NCBI GenBank assembly: GCA_937914905.1
Contig: CALESU010000173.1
Span: 1 to 12,605, forward strand
Reading direction: 5' to 3'
DNA: 12,605 nucleotides
From: an uncultured bacterium
GTDB taxonomy: Bacteria > Patescibacteriota > Microgenomatia > UBA1406 > GWC2-37-13
The notes beneath the pieces are model-generated. The model was not told the origin of the DNA. It worked only from the letters and a program-made list of their open reading frames with translations, and ran no database searches. This document shows positions 7,490 through 12,605 of this stretch, piece after piece; the first letter of the stretch is position 1, and each line of letters begins with the position of its first letter. The position numbers and the translations under genes are program-made.

Positions 7490-8230
7490 TTAGGTTGCGT
7501 GTTCTTTTATCACATCTTCGATGAGATGGGAAAAGAATCGAACTTGTGGCACTACTCGTTCAAAATTCATGTGTTTGGGGCCAACTACTCCAATAATACC
7601 TTTCGAATTATTTGCTTCAAAATCTCCGAAAATACTTGCAAAAAAATCAAAAACAGGATCTCGGAAATCATCCGTTCCTAAAATGAGAAGAACGTCTTGC
7701 TCGCCTATAAATGCTTGTCGTAAAATTTCTTCCCAAAAATTGATCTCGTCAAGTCGCGAGCATAAGTTTTTTGAAATATTGGAATGTATCAAATCTTCTT
7801 GTTGCAATATGTTCCCAATTCCAGCGTAATACAGATCACCAGTGTCTGTTGCGACTAATGAAAGCAGTCCCGTTCGTTGAGCAAGGACTCGGGTTGCTTG
7901 AGAAAGTACGCGATGTTTTTTTTGACGTTCATCCCATATGCTATGCTTATATGCGACTTCGTCAACTGTTGAAAGCTCTTTTTCCTTCATTACATTGTTA
8001 ATAAAGAAACGATACCCTTTTGGAGAAGGGAGTCTTCCAGAAGAAAAATGAGTTTTCTGAAGGTAGCCTGTTTTTTCCAGAGTAACCATTTCATTACGAA
8101 TAGTCGCAGGAGAAACACCCAGTTTATATTTTTTTTCCAAAATTTCAGAGCCTACAGCCTGACCCGTTTCGGTATGCTCCCGAATGATCGCGGTTAGTAT
8201 TTCTATTTGCCTTTGGGACAATATATCCAT
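7490..8230 (-). CDS. hrcA: Heat-shock repressor HrcA, short form
   Basis: HrcA represses class I heat-shock operons by binding CIRCE operators and loses activity when chaperones are occupied. This protein has 246 residues, against about 340 for typical HrcA. The N-terminal winged helix is intact (LSQRQIEILTAIIREHTETG, GVSPATIRNEM at 38-48, then SSGRLPSPKGYRFF at 63-76). The C-terminal end keeps the family signature VVGPKHMNFERVVPQVRFF. Between LLSLV (122-126) and YYAGIGNIL (134-142) the chain passes almost directly across a point where known HrcA proteins carry roughly 90 residues, including the inserted dimerising domain. The frame is continuous, so this looks like a natural domain loss rather than a frameshift. 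The first gene of hrcA-grpE-dnaK, it sits below a promoter overlapped by a CIRCE-like palindrome, which indicates autoregulation. No Shine-Dalgarno precedes the ATG. Confidence 0.93.
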   Translation of the reverse strand: MDILSQRQIEILTAIIREHTETGQAVGSEILEKKYKLGVSPATIRNEMVTLEKTGYLQKTHFSSGRLPSPKGYRFFINNVMKEKELSTVDEVAYKHSIWDERQKKHRVLSQATRVLAQRTGLLSLVATDTGDLYYAGIGNILQQEDLIHSNISKNLCSRLDEINFWEEILRQAFIGEQDVLLILGTDDFRDPVFDFFASIFGDFEANNSKGIIGVVGPKHMNFERVVPQVRFFSHLIEDVIKEHAT

Positions 8231-8291
8231 ATTAATATCGATAGTTGTAAGAAAAACTGAAACTGATTGATACGATTTCTCAACTATGACT
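8231..8291 (-). other. hrcA 5' leader with a 7-bp inverted repeat
   Basis: The predicted hrcA mRNA has about a 60-nt leader, the only long leader expected in the window. ATAGTTG (8287-8281 on the minus strand) can pair with CAACTAT (8247-8241) around a 33-nt AU-rich loop. This would place the start codon about 10 nt from the stem base. A regulatory role is only a possibility. Confidence 0.3.
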
Positions 8292-8317
8292 TAGCATTAC
8301 TATATCAACTCTGCTAA
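8291..8317. promoter_or_regulatory. CIRCE-like HrcA operator
   Basis: TTAGCA (8291-8296) and TGCTAA (8312-8317) form a perfect 6-bp inverted repeat with a total span of 27 bp. This is exactly the 9-9-9 architecture of CIRCE (consensus TTAGCACTC, nine bases, GAGTGCTAA). The inner three bases of each half site are degenerate; read on the minus strand, 13 of 18 half-site bases match. It lies 61-87 bp upstream of hrcA and covers the spacer, -10 and start site of the hrcA promoter, so bound HrcA would block RNA polymerase. Confidence 0.8.
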
Positions 8318-8327
8318 ATTGTGTCAA
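8299..8327 (-). promoter_or_regulatory. Consensus sigma-70-type promoter of the hrcA-grpE-dnaK operon
   Basis: On the minus strand a perfect TTGACA (8327-8322), a 17-bp spacer and TATAGT (8304-8299) are visible, with the start expected near 8292. This is the best promoter in the window by match and spacing. It begins only 8 bp beyond the stop of the upstream serine-hydrolase gene, and the CIRCE-like operator overlaps it. Confidence 0.85.
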
Positions 8328-8334
8328 GTAGCAA

Positions 8335-9381
8335 TTATTTTTGAGAGGAAGTTGCGCTTCTGCGAACCACATCGTCATAGGTCATTTTAGAAAGTGATTG
8401 GATGGATTTTTTTTGTTCTTCAAAATCATACCCTCTCGTCATGATACAGAGTAAATAGGGTCGAATAGGATGATAAACGATACCACAGTCATGGAGCTGT
8501 TTGAGCTCTTGACCTGTTTCGTCCAAATATCCTCTCTCGCCAAATTTGTGAGCAACTATCATGCCCGGAGGTAAAAGTCCGGTAAGACCGTTAAATTCTG
8601 TCTTAACTAGAAGTTGTAATGCAGCTTCAGAATAATCTCTAGACAAATAGCTTGCATTGTATAAAATTCGGAAAAACGTTGCATAATCTTTAACAGACAT
8701 AATATCTTCTGCCTGGCGGACACCAGGTATCTCCAATCCTAAATCTACATACGTCTCATCTATCTCGGATTGCGTGAGAAAATCTACCATCATTTGTTGG
8801 GCATCATTATCTGAATAAGCTATCATGGAAGTAAGTATGTCTTTGATCGGATACGCCAATCCTTTTTCAAGTTTGACTGAAGGCACTATATTTTGAGAAA
8901 ATCCTAATGATGCCTGCGCATCCTTGACATAGAGTATTTCCGTATCAAGTGCTTTCGGATCTTTCTCGGCTTTCTTGTATGCTGCCATCATGAGGGGAAC
9001 TTTCAGAAGTGACGCTGGAGCAAAGTCTACTTTTTCATCAATACCGACCCACCCACCATTCTTCATTTCTCGAAAGTAATATGCAACTTGTTTAACTGAG
9101 GGGCTCGATTCCATTTTTTGAATCTCATTGGAAATCTTGTAATCTAGCTGCTCGAGACTAGCAAATTGATTTTTTCCGTAGATTTCACAGTCGAGGATAG
9201 GGTTTGTTAATTTTCCCGATTCATGATAACTCTGTATTGAAACTTCTTGTTCACGGCTTGTTTGATCAAAATGATTCAAGTAAAACGAAGACCCAATACC
9301 AATTCCTATCCCCAGTACGAAGAATAGTATCGTAATGATGATAGTTCTATTTGTTTTGAAGAAAGCAAATAATCGAGCCAT
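8335..9381 (-). CDS. Membrane-anchored serine hydrolase of the class A beta-lactamase / DD-peptidase fold
   Basis: A 348-residue protein with a short basic N-terminus, one hydrophobic span at about 13-32 (a signal anchor), and an extracytoplasmic penicillin-recognising domain. The active-site motifs are S124-L-L-K127 (SxxK, nucleophile and general base), S190-D191-N192 (SDN) and K279-F280-G281, in place of the usual KTG. Order and spacing match class A beta-lactamases, but the ExxLN omega-loop motif that supplies the deacylating glutamate is not clearly present. Penicillin hydrolysis is therefore doubtful, and a role in cell-wall metabolism or another acyl transfer is possible. The substrate cannot be told from sequence. 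It is divergent from nfo across a 60-bp region and is upstream of hrcA on the same strand, with no evident terminator between, so read-through into the heat-shock operon is conceivable. Confidence 0.8.
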   Translation of the reverse strand: MARLFAFFKTNRTIIITILFFVLGIGIGIGSSFYLNHFDQTSREQEVSIQSYHESGKLTNPILDCEIYGKNQFASLEQLDYKISNEIQKMESSPSVKQVAYYFREMKNGGWVGIDEKVDFAPASLLKVPLMMAAYKKAEKDPKALDTEILYVKDAQASLGFSQNIVPSVKLEKGLAYPIKDILTSMIAYSDNDAQQMMVDFLTQSEIDETYVDLGLEIPGVRQAEDIMSVKDYATFFRILYNASYLSRDYSEAALQLLVKTEFNGLTGLLPPGMIVAHKFGERGYLDETGQELKQLHDCGIVYHPIRPYLLCIMTRGYDFEEQKKSIQSLSKMTYDDVVRRSATSSQK

Positions 9382-9395
9382 ACAAGATTAGAAAA

Positions 9396-9423
9396 ATTAT
9401 AGTGTATCTATTTATCTATGCAA
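9396..9423 (-). promoter_or_regulatory. Predicted promoter of the serine-hydrolase gene
   Basis: On the minus strand TTGCAT (9423-9418), 16 bp, then a perfect TATAAT (9401-9396). The -10 ends 14 nt before the ATG at 9381, giving a leader of about 7 nt without a Shine-Dalgarno. Its -35 abuts the -10 of the divergent nfo gene, so the two polymerases could not bind together. Confidence 0.6.
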
Positions 9424-9427
9424 TAGG

Positions 9428-9433
9428 TAAAAT
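9428..9433 (+). promoter_or_regulatory. Predicted nfo -10 element
   Basis: TAAAAT at 9428-9433 is followed by 8 nt and the nfo ATG at 9442, placing the transcription start one or two bases before the ATG. No recognisable -35 is seen 16-18 bp upstream, so the call rests on the -10 match and its repeated spacing in this window. Confidence 0.4.
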
Positions 9434-9441
9434 AATGACAT

Positions 9442-10299
9442 ATGGATCGCATAATAGGAGCACATCTTTCTACTTCGGGAGGATATGCAAAAGCTTTAGA
9501 AGGAATAGCTCTTCGCGAAGGAAATTGCTTGCAGATCTTTTCTAGTTCTCCCCGCACGTGGGCAAGCGCAAGTCCTTCTGCAGACTCCATCATGCAGTTC
9601 ACAAAACTCAAAAGCACATTGAGAATTGATCCCGTGTACTTTCATGCAAATTACCTCATTAACCTGGCAGATCCTGAAACTACTGGTGAAAAATCTGTAC
9701 TCGCATTGATCCAAGAACTACATCTCGCACATCAAATGGGTGTGAGGGGTAGCATAGTGCATACGGGATCATTTAAGAACAAGAATGTAACAAGATCCTT
9801 GAAAGAACACGCCAATTATCCAATCTTACTGGGAAATATCCAAAAAGTCCTCGCACAAACTCCTGAAGATACTTTCGTGATACTCGAGAATGCGGGAACG
9901 CGGAAAATCGGAGAGACGATAGATCAACTGGGAGAGATCATTCACGACATAGTCAACCCTCGGCTTAAGATTTGCCTGGATACGTGCCATCTCCACGCAG
10001 CAGGGTATGCGCTTACCACCCAACACGAATTCGATTCTTTTCTCGCAAACTTCGACAAACTCATAGGTATGGATCAACTTGAACTCATCCACATGAATGA
10101 CAGTAGGGATTCTGCAGGCTCTTTGCGGGATCGACATGAGAATATCGGACAAGGATTTGTCAATCCTCACATGTTTCAGTTTTTTCTCAATGAGAAGAGG
10201 ACGAGACATGTTCCTATCATTTTAGAAACTCCGGGATTTGATGGGAATGGTCCAGATAAAAAGAATATAGACATTTTAAAGAGTTTTATTACTGAGTAA
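9442..10299 (+). CDS. nfo: Endonuclease IV (AP endonuclease, Nfo)
   Basis: A 285-residue TIM-barrel enzyme, the usual length for the family. It cleaves the DNA backbone 5' to abasic sites and removes blocked 3' ends in base-excision repair, using three zinc ions. All nine metal ligands of E. coli endonuclease IV have counterparts: His68, His107, Glu149, Asp180, His183, His217, Asp230, His232 and Glu262. They lie in the recognisable segments FHANYLIN, SIVHTGS, ILENAG, CLDTCHLHAAGY, LIHMNDS, DRHENIGQG and LETPG. Activity is therefore expected. It is divergent from the serine-hydrolase gene and is followed after 20 bp by the tRNA nucleotidyltransferase. That gene has its own -10 in the gap, so an operon is possible but not required. 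No Shine-Dalgarno is present. Confidence 0.97.
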   Translation: MDRIIGAHLSTSGGYAKALEGIALREGNCLQIFSSSPRTWASASPSADSIMQFTKLKSTLRIDPVYFHANYLINLADPETTGEKSVLALIQELHLAHQMGVRGSIVHTGSFKNKNVTRSLKEHANYPILLGNIQKVLAQTPEDTFVILENAGTRKIGETIDQLGEIIHDIVNPRLKICLDTCHLHAAGYALTTQHEFDSFLANFDKLIGMDQLELIHMNDSRDSAGSLRDRHENIGQGFVNPHMFQFFLNEKRTRHVPIILETPGFDGNGPDKKNIDILKSFITE

Positions 10300-10306
10300 A
10301 TCGGAT

Positions 10307-10312
10307 TATAAT
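10307..10312 (+). promoter_or_regulatory. Predicted -10 element of the tRNA nucleotidyltransferase gene
   Basis: A perfect TATAAT at 10307-10312 begins 8 bp after the nfo stop and is followed by 7 nt and the ATG at 10320. The expected transcription start falls on the start codon. The -35 region is weak (TTTTAT-like at about 17 bp). Confidence 0.5.
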
Positions 10313-10319
10313 AGCTCAC

Positions 10320-11678
10320 ATGCCATCACTTCCCCCTGATATTCTGAAGTTCCTTGAGCCTTTTCATCAAAAAGGATTCCAAATATATGCGGTGGGCGGT
10401 ACCGTTCGAGGAATACTAATGGGAAAACCGGTGAATGATTGGGACTTTACAACCAATGCCACTCCGGAAGAAATAATGCAGATTTTTCCGCATAGTTTTT
10501 ATGAAAACACCTTTGGCACTGTAGGAATTCCTCTTGAGATGGATGGGGTAGAAACGATATTTGAGGTGACAACGTTTCGTAGTGAGTCGGGATACTCAAA
10601 CGCAAGACATCCGGATAAGGTGACATGGGCAACGCGAGTTGAAGATGATCTTGCACGGAGAGATTTTACTATTAACGCAATCGCATTTAATGGAACGGAC
10701 CTTGTGGATCCTTTTGATGGACAGGCAGATATTCAGCAGAAAATCATTCGGTGTGTGGGAAATCCAGAAGTACGATTTCAAGAGGATGCGCTCAGACTTA
10801 TGCGTGCAGTGAGACAATCTGCTCAGCTGGGATTTACCATAGAAGAACGTACTCTTGAATCCATACAAACAAATGCAACCCGAATTAAAGATATCTCTGG
10901 CGAGCGTATTCGCGATGAATTTCTCAAACTCCTCACTTCTGCCCATCCTGCAGAAGGAGTATTACTACTTAGGACCTCAGGAATTCTCAAACAAATTCTT
11001 CCTGAAGTCGATATTTGTTTTGGCGTAGATCAAAAAAGTCCGGAACGACATCATATTTATGACGTCGGGACACATCTTGTAGAGTCACTTCGTCATTGTC
11101 CCTCACCAGACCCCATAACGCGTTTTGCAACTTTTATTCATGACATAGGGAAAGTCCAAACGTATCGCAAAGATCCCGAGACGAGCATCATAACTTTTTA
11201 TAATCACGAAGTAGTAGGAGAAATGATGGCGGTAAAAATTGCAGAGCGGTTCAGATTATCAAATAGCCAAAAAACAAAACTTGTTAGCTTGGTGCGACAC
11301 CACCAATTTACCGTCTCTGAAGAACAATCAGACAAAGCAATCCGCCGCTTCATCCGGCAAATTGGCGTTGAGCTTGTGGATGAGATGCTTGCTTTACGAA
11401 CGGGAGATCGTCTGGGATCGGGAGCAAGAGAAACTTCTTGGAGAACGGAACTATTTAAAAAGCGGATCGAAGAAGTCCAATACGTACCCTTTGCTATTAA
11501 AGATCTTGCCATATCGGGGCACGACATCATGAAAGAGCTTGATATAAAACCTGGGCCTTTGATAGGGAAAATCTTAGAAAAGCTATTTGACGAAGTAGAT
11601 GAAGAACAAATACCCAATGATCGAGAAACACTACTTAGTCGCCTACCTGCTTTGAAGAAAGAAATGGAGAATGGGTGA
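10320..11678 (+). CDS. cca: tRNA nucleotidyltransferase (CCA-adding type) with HD domain
   Basis: A 452-residue class II polymerase-beta-superfamily nucleotidyltransferase, expected to build or repair the 3' CCA end of tRNAs. Motif A is clear: GGTVRG at 26-31, and D40-W-D42 supplies the metal-binding carboxylates. The neck motif RRDFTINA is at 113-120, the nucleotide-recognition motif EDALRLMRAVR (with the E-D and R pattern) at 155-165, and GERIRDEF at 194-201. From about 240 an HD phosphohydrolase domain follows (HHIYDVGTH, HDIGK at 274-278, and NHEVVG further on), as in E. coli-type enzymes that also have phosphatase/phosphodiesterase activity. Poly(A) polymerase or an A-adding-only form cannot be excluded from sequence alone. 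The last 44 bp overlap the 3' end of the convergent metallohydrolase gene. The ATG has a TATAAT 7 nt upstream and no Shine-Dalgarno. Confidence 0.9.
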   Translation: MPSLPPDILKFLEPFHQKGFQIYAVGGTVRGILMGKPVNDWDFTTNATPEEIMQIFPHSFYENTFGTVGIPLEMDGVETIFEVTTFRSESGYSNARHPDKVTWATRVEDDLARRDFTINAIAFNGTDLVDPFDGQADIQQKIIRCVGNPEVRFQEDALRLMRAVRQSAQLGFTIEERTLESIQTNATRIKDISGERIRDEFLKLLTSAHPAEGVLLLRTSGILKQILPEVDICFGVDQKSPERHHIYDVGTHLVESLRHCPSPDPITRFATFIHDIGKVQTYRKDPETSIITFYNHEVVGEMMAVKIAERFRLSNSQKTKLVSLVRHHQFTVSEEQSDKAIRRFIRQIGVELVDEMLALRTGDRLGSGARETSWRTELFKKRIEEVQYVPFAIKDLAISGHDIMKELDIKPGPLIGKILEKLFDEVDEEQIPNDRETLLSRLPALKKEMENG

Positions 11679-12276
11679 GTTCGTTTTCGATAGTAGTACT
11701 TTCTCCATGCCCGGGATATATTGTGGTACTTTCAGGCAATGTATGGTACTTCTTCAATGATTTTTGTAATTCAAGTGGACTACTATAGGAAAAATCAGTT
11801 CTTCCTACAGAACCCATAAAGAGGGTGTCGCCGGAAAATACTGCCGATTGTGCTTCTAGATAGATACTGCAGCTCCCCGGTGTGTGGCCGGGTGTTTCGA
11901 TAATAGTAAATGAGAATGGGCCAATGGTAAGTTTGCCTTTTTCAAGAGGTATTTGCTTTTGGATAGGAAGTACGGCTGGTTCATAATCTAAAAAGTGACG
12001 CGCGGTTTCCTGAATTCTATCAAGTAAAAAATGGTCTTGAGGATTGATATAAAGGGGAAGGTCGGGAAATGAAGCTTGAATCTCCCCTACTGCCATGACG
12101 TGATCAAAGTGCCCGTGAGTCGCGAGGAGCCCAATGAGAGTGAGGCTTGATCTACTAACTTGCTCAAGAAGAAAATCTGCAGAATCACCAGGGTCAATGA
12201 GAAGTGCCACATCTTCGTGCGAAAGAAGATAACAATTTGTCTGCATAGAGCCAAGAGGATATGTCCTTATATTCAT
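11635..12276 (-). CDS. Metallo-beta-lactamase-fold hydrolase, glyoxalase II-like
   Basis: A 213-residue stand-alone hydrolase of the glyoxalase II/MBL superfamily. The metal-binding motif H54-G-H56-F-D58-H59 is intact, with further ligands at His131 (ETPGHTPGS), Asp150 (FSGDTLF) and His190 (IYPGHGES). All residues for a binuclear site are therefore present. Members of this group hydrolyse thioesters such as S-lactoylglutathione, or have other thioester, lactone or persulfide substrates; the real substrate is unknown. No signal peptide is seen, so it should be cytosolic. Its ATG overlaps the secF stop (ATGA at 12276-12273), implying translational coupling in one transcript, though a functional link with protein export is not obvious. 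Its 3' end overlaps the convergent nucleotidyltransferase gene by 44 bp. Confidence 0.87.
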   Translation of the reverse strand: MNIRTYPLGSMQTNCYLLSHEDVALLIDPGDSADFLLEQVSRSSLTLIGLLATHGHFDHVMAVGEIQASFPDLPLYINPQDHFLLDRIQETARHFLDYEPAVLPIQKQIPLEKGKLTIGPFSFTIIETPGHTPGSCSIYLEAQSAVFSGDTLFMGSVGRTDFSYSSPLELQKSLKKYHTLPESTTIYPGHGESTTIENELTHSPFLSSKQVGD

Positions 12277-12605
12277 GAAGTTTGTTGCTGATTATGTTCT
12301 TTGCGTTTTTCAAGCCAAACAGCAATGGGTACGGAAACAAATGGCGATGAATAGGTGCCGGTTATGGTACCAATAAGGAGAGTGACTGCAAAAAATCGGA
12401 TCGTGTCTCCTCCTAAAAGGATAAGCGCAACAAGCATAAACATGATCGTAAATGAATTATTGAGAGAGCGAACCATAGTGGTTGTTACCGCTCGATCTGC
12501 ATGCTCCTCTGCTTGCCCTGCACCGAATTGCTTTGTATATTCGCGCATTTGGTCAAACACCACAATAGTGTCATGTACAGAAAATGCCATGGTTGTCAAA
12601 ATGGC
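12273..12605 (-). CDS. secF: Protein translocase subunit SecF, C-terminal part (runs off the right edge)
   Basis: The frame is open from the right edge to the TGA at 12275-12273, 110 residues, and the N-terminus is outside the window. It shows the conserved SecF/SecD transmembrane core: FSVHDTIVVFDQMRE at the cytoplasmic end of a span, RAVTTTMVRSLNNS with the SecF-type signature region, hydrophobic spans (FTIMFMLVALILLGG, and FFAVTLLIGTITGTYSSPFVSVPIAVWL) and a short basic cytoplasmic tail. SecDF uses the proton gradient to aid late steps of Sec-dependent export at the membrane. Whether secD precedes it or is fused to it cannot be seen. It is followed directly, with a 4-bp overlap, by the metallohydrolase. 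Confidence 0.93.
   Translation of the reverse strand, partial: AILTTMAFSVHDTIVVFDQMREYTKQFGAGQAEEHADRAVTTTMVRSLNNSFTIMFMLVALILLGGDTIRFFAVTLLIGTITGTYSSPFVSVPIAVWLEKRKEHNQQQTS

Noticed and set aside
7490..8230. HrcA as a frameshifted pseudogene
   Set aside because: The frame is continuous with both conserved ends in phase, and the missing part is internal, so a natural deletion is more likely.
9826..10209. 127-codon minus-strand frame inside nfo
   Set aside because: It is antisense to the catalytic core of endonuclease IV with no recognisable motifs and no start signal.
11204..11617. 137-codon minus-strand frame inside the tRNA nucleotidyltransferase
   Set aside because: It is antisense to the conserved HD and C-terminal region and is Ser-rich low-information sequence typical of a shadow frame.

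Overview
The window reads as a conserved chromosomal housekeeping segment from a small-genome bacterium, most likely a member of the Candidate Phyla Radiation (Patescibacteria). This assignment is an inference. It rests on the AT-leaning composition, dense packing, a shortened HrcA, a DnaJ without zinc fingers, a GenX/EpmA-type synthetase next to efp, and many small single-domain-style proteins. TGA acts as a stop here (for example the ATGA overlap between secF and the metallohydrolase), so the TGA-as-glycine code of Gracilibacteria is unlikely. No rRNA, tRNA, CRISPR array, insertion sequence or phage gene was seen.

Layout. Positions 1-455 (minus) hold the 5' part of nusA, which runs off the left edge. 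It is divergent from radA (plus, about 519-1808). A long minus-strand block follows. Read in transcription order it is a membrane-anchored beta-lactamase-fold serine hydrolase (9381-8335), then hrcA (8230-7490), grpE (7462-6977), dnaK (6941-5031), a strong intrinsic terminator (about 5007-4973), dnaJ (4958-4101), epmA/genX (4083-3079), efp (3053-2484) and a RodZ-like HTH/membrane protein (2437-1817). The serine hydrolase is divergent from nfo, endonuclease IV (plus, 9442-10299). nfo is followed by a CCA-adding-type tRNA nucleotidyltransferase with an HD domain (plus, 10320-11678). The right end holds a metallo-beta-lactamase-fold hydrolase (12276-11635) overlapping the 3' end of secF (12605-12273), which runs off the right edge.

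How the genes work together. hrcA-grpE-dnaK-dnaJ is a classical heat-shock locus: repressor, nucleotide exchange factor, Hsp70 and J-protein. It is headed by a consensus promoter (TTGACA, 17 bp, TATAGT) overlapped by a 27-bp CIRCE-like operator. epmA and efp form an enzyme-substrate pair for modifying elongation factor P at Lys33. nusA and secF are parts of the core transcription and protein-export machinery. radA and nfo act in DNA repair, and the nucleotidyltransferase acts in tRNA maturation.

The most notable signal is in translation initiation. Almost no start codon in the window is preceded by a Shine-Dalgarno sequence. At least four genes (nusA, radA, the CCA-type nucleotidyltransferase and nfo) have a -10-like hexamer ending only 7-8 nt before the ATG, which predicts leaderless or nearly leaderless mRNAs. 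Other points worth a look are an HrcA that appears to lack its dimerisation insert, the degenerate CIRCE embedded in the promoter, the terminator between dnaK and dnaJ, and a possible 9-codon leader ORF coupled to the RodZ-like gene.
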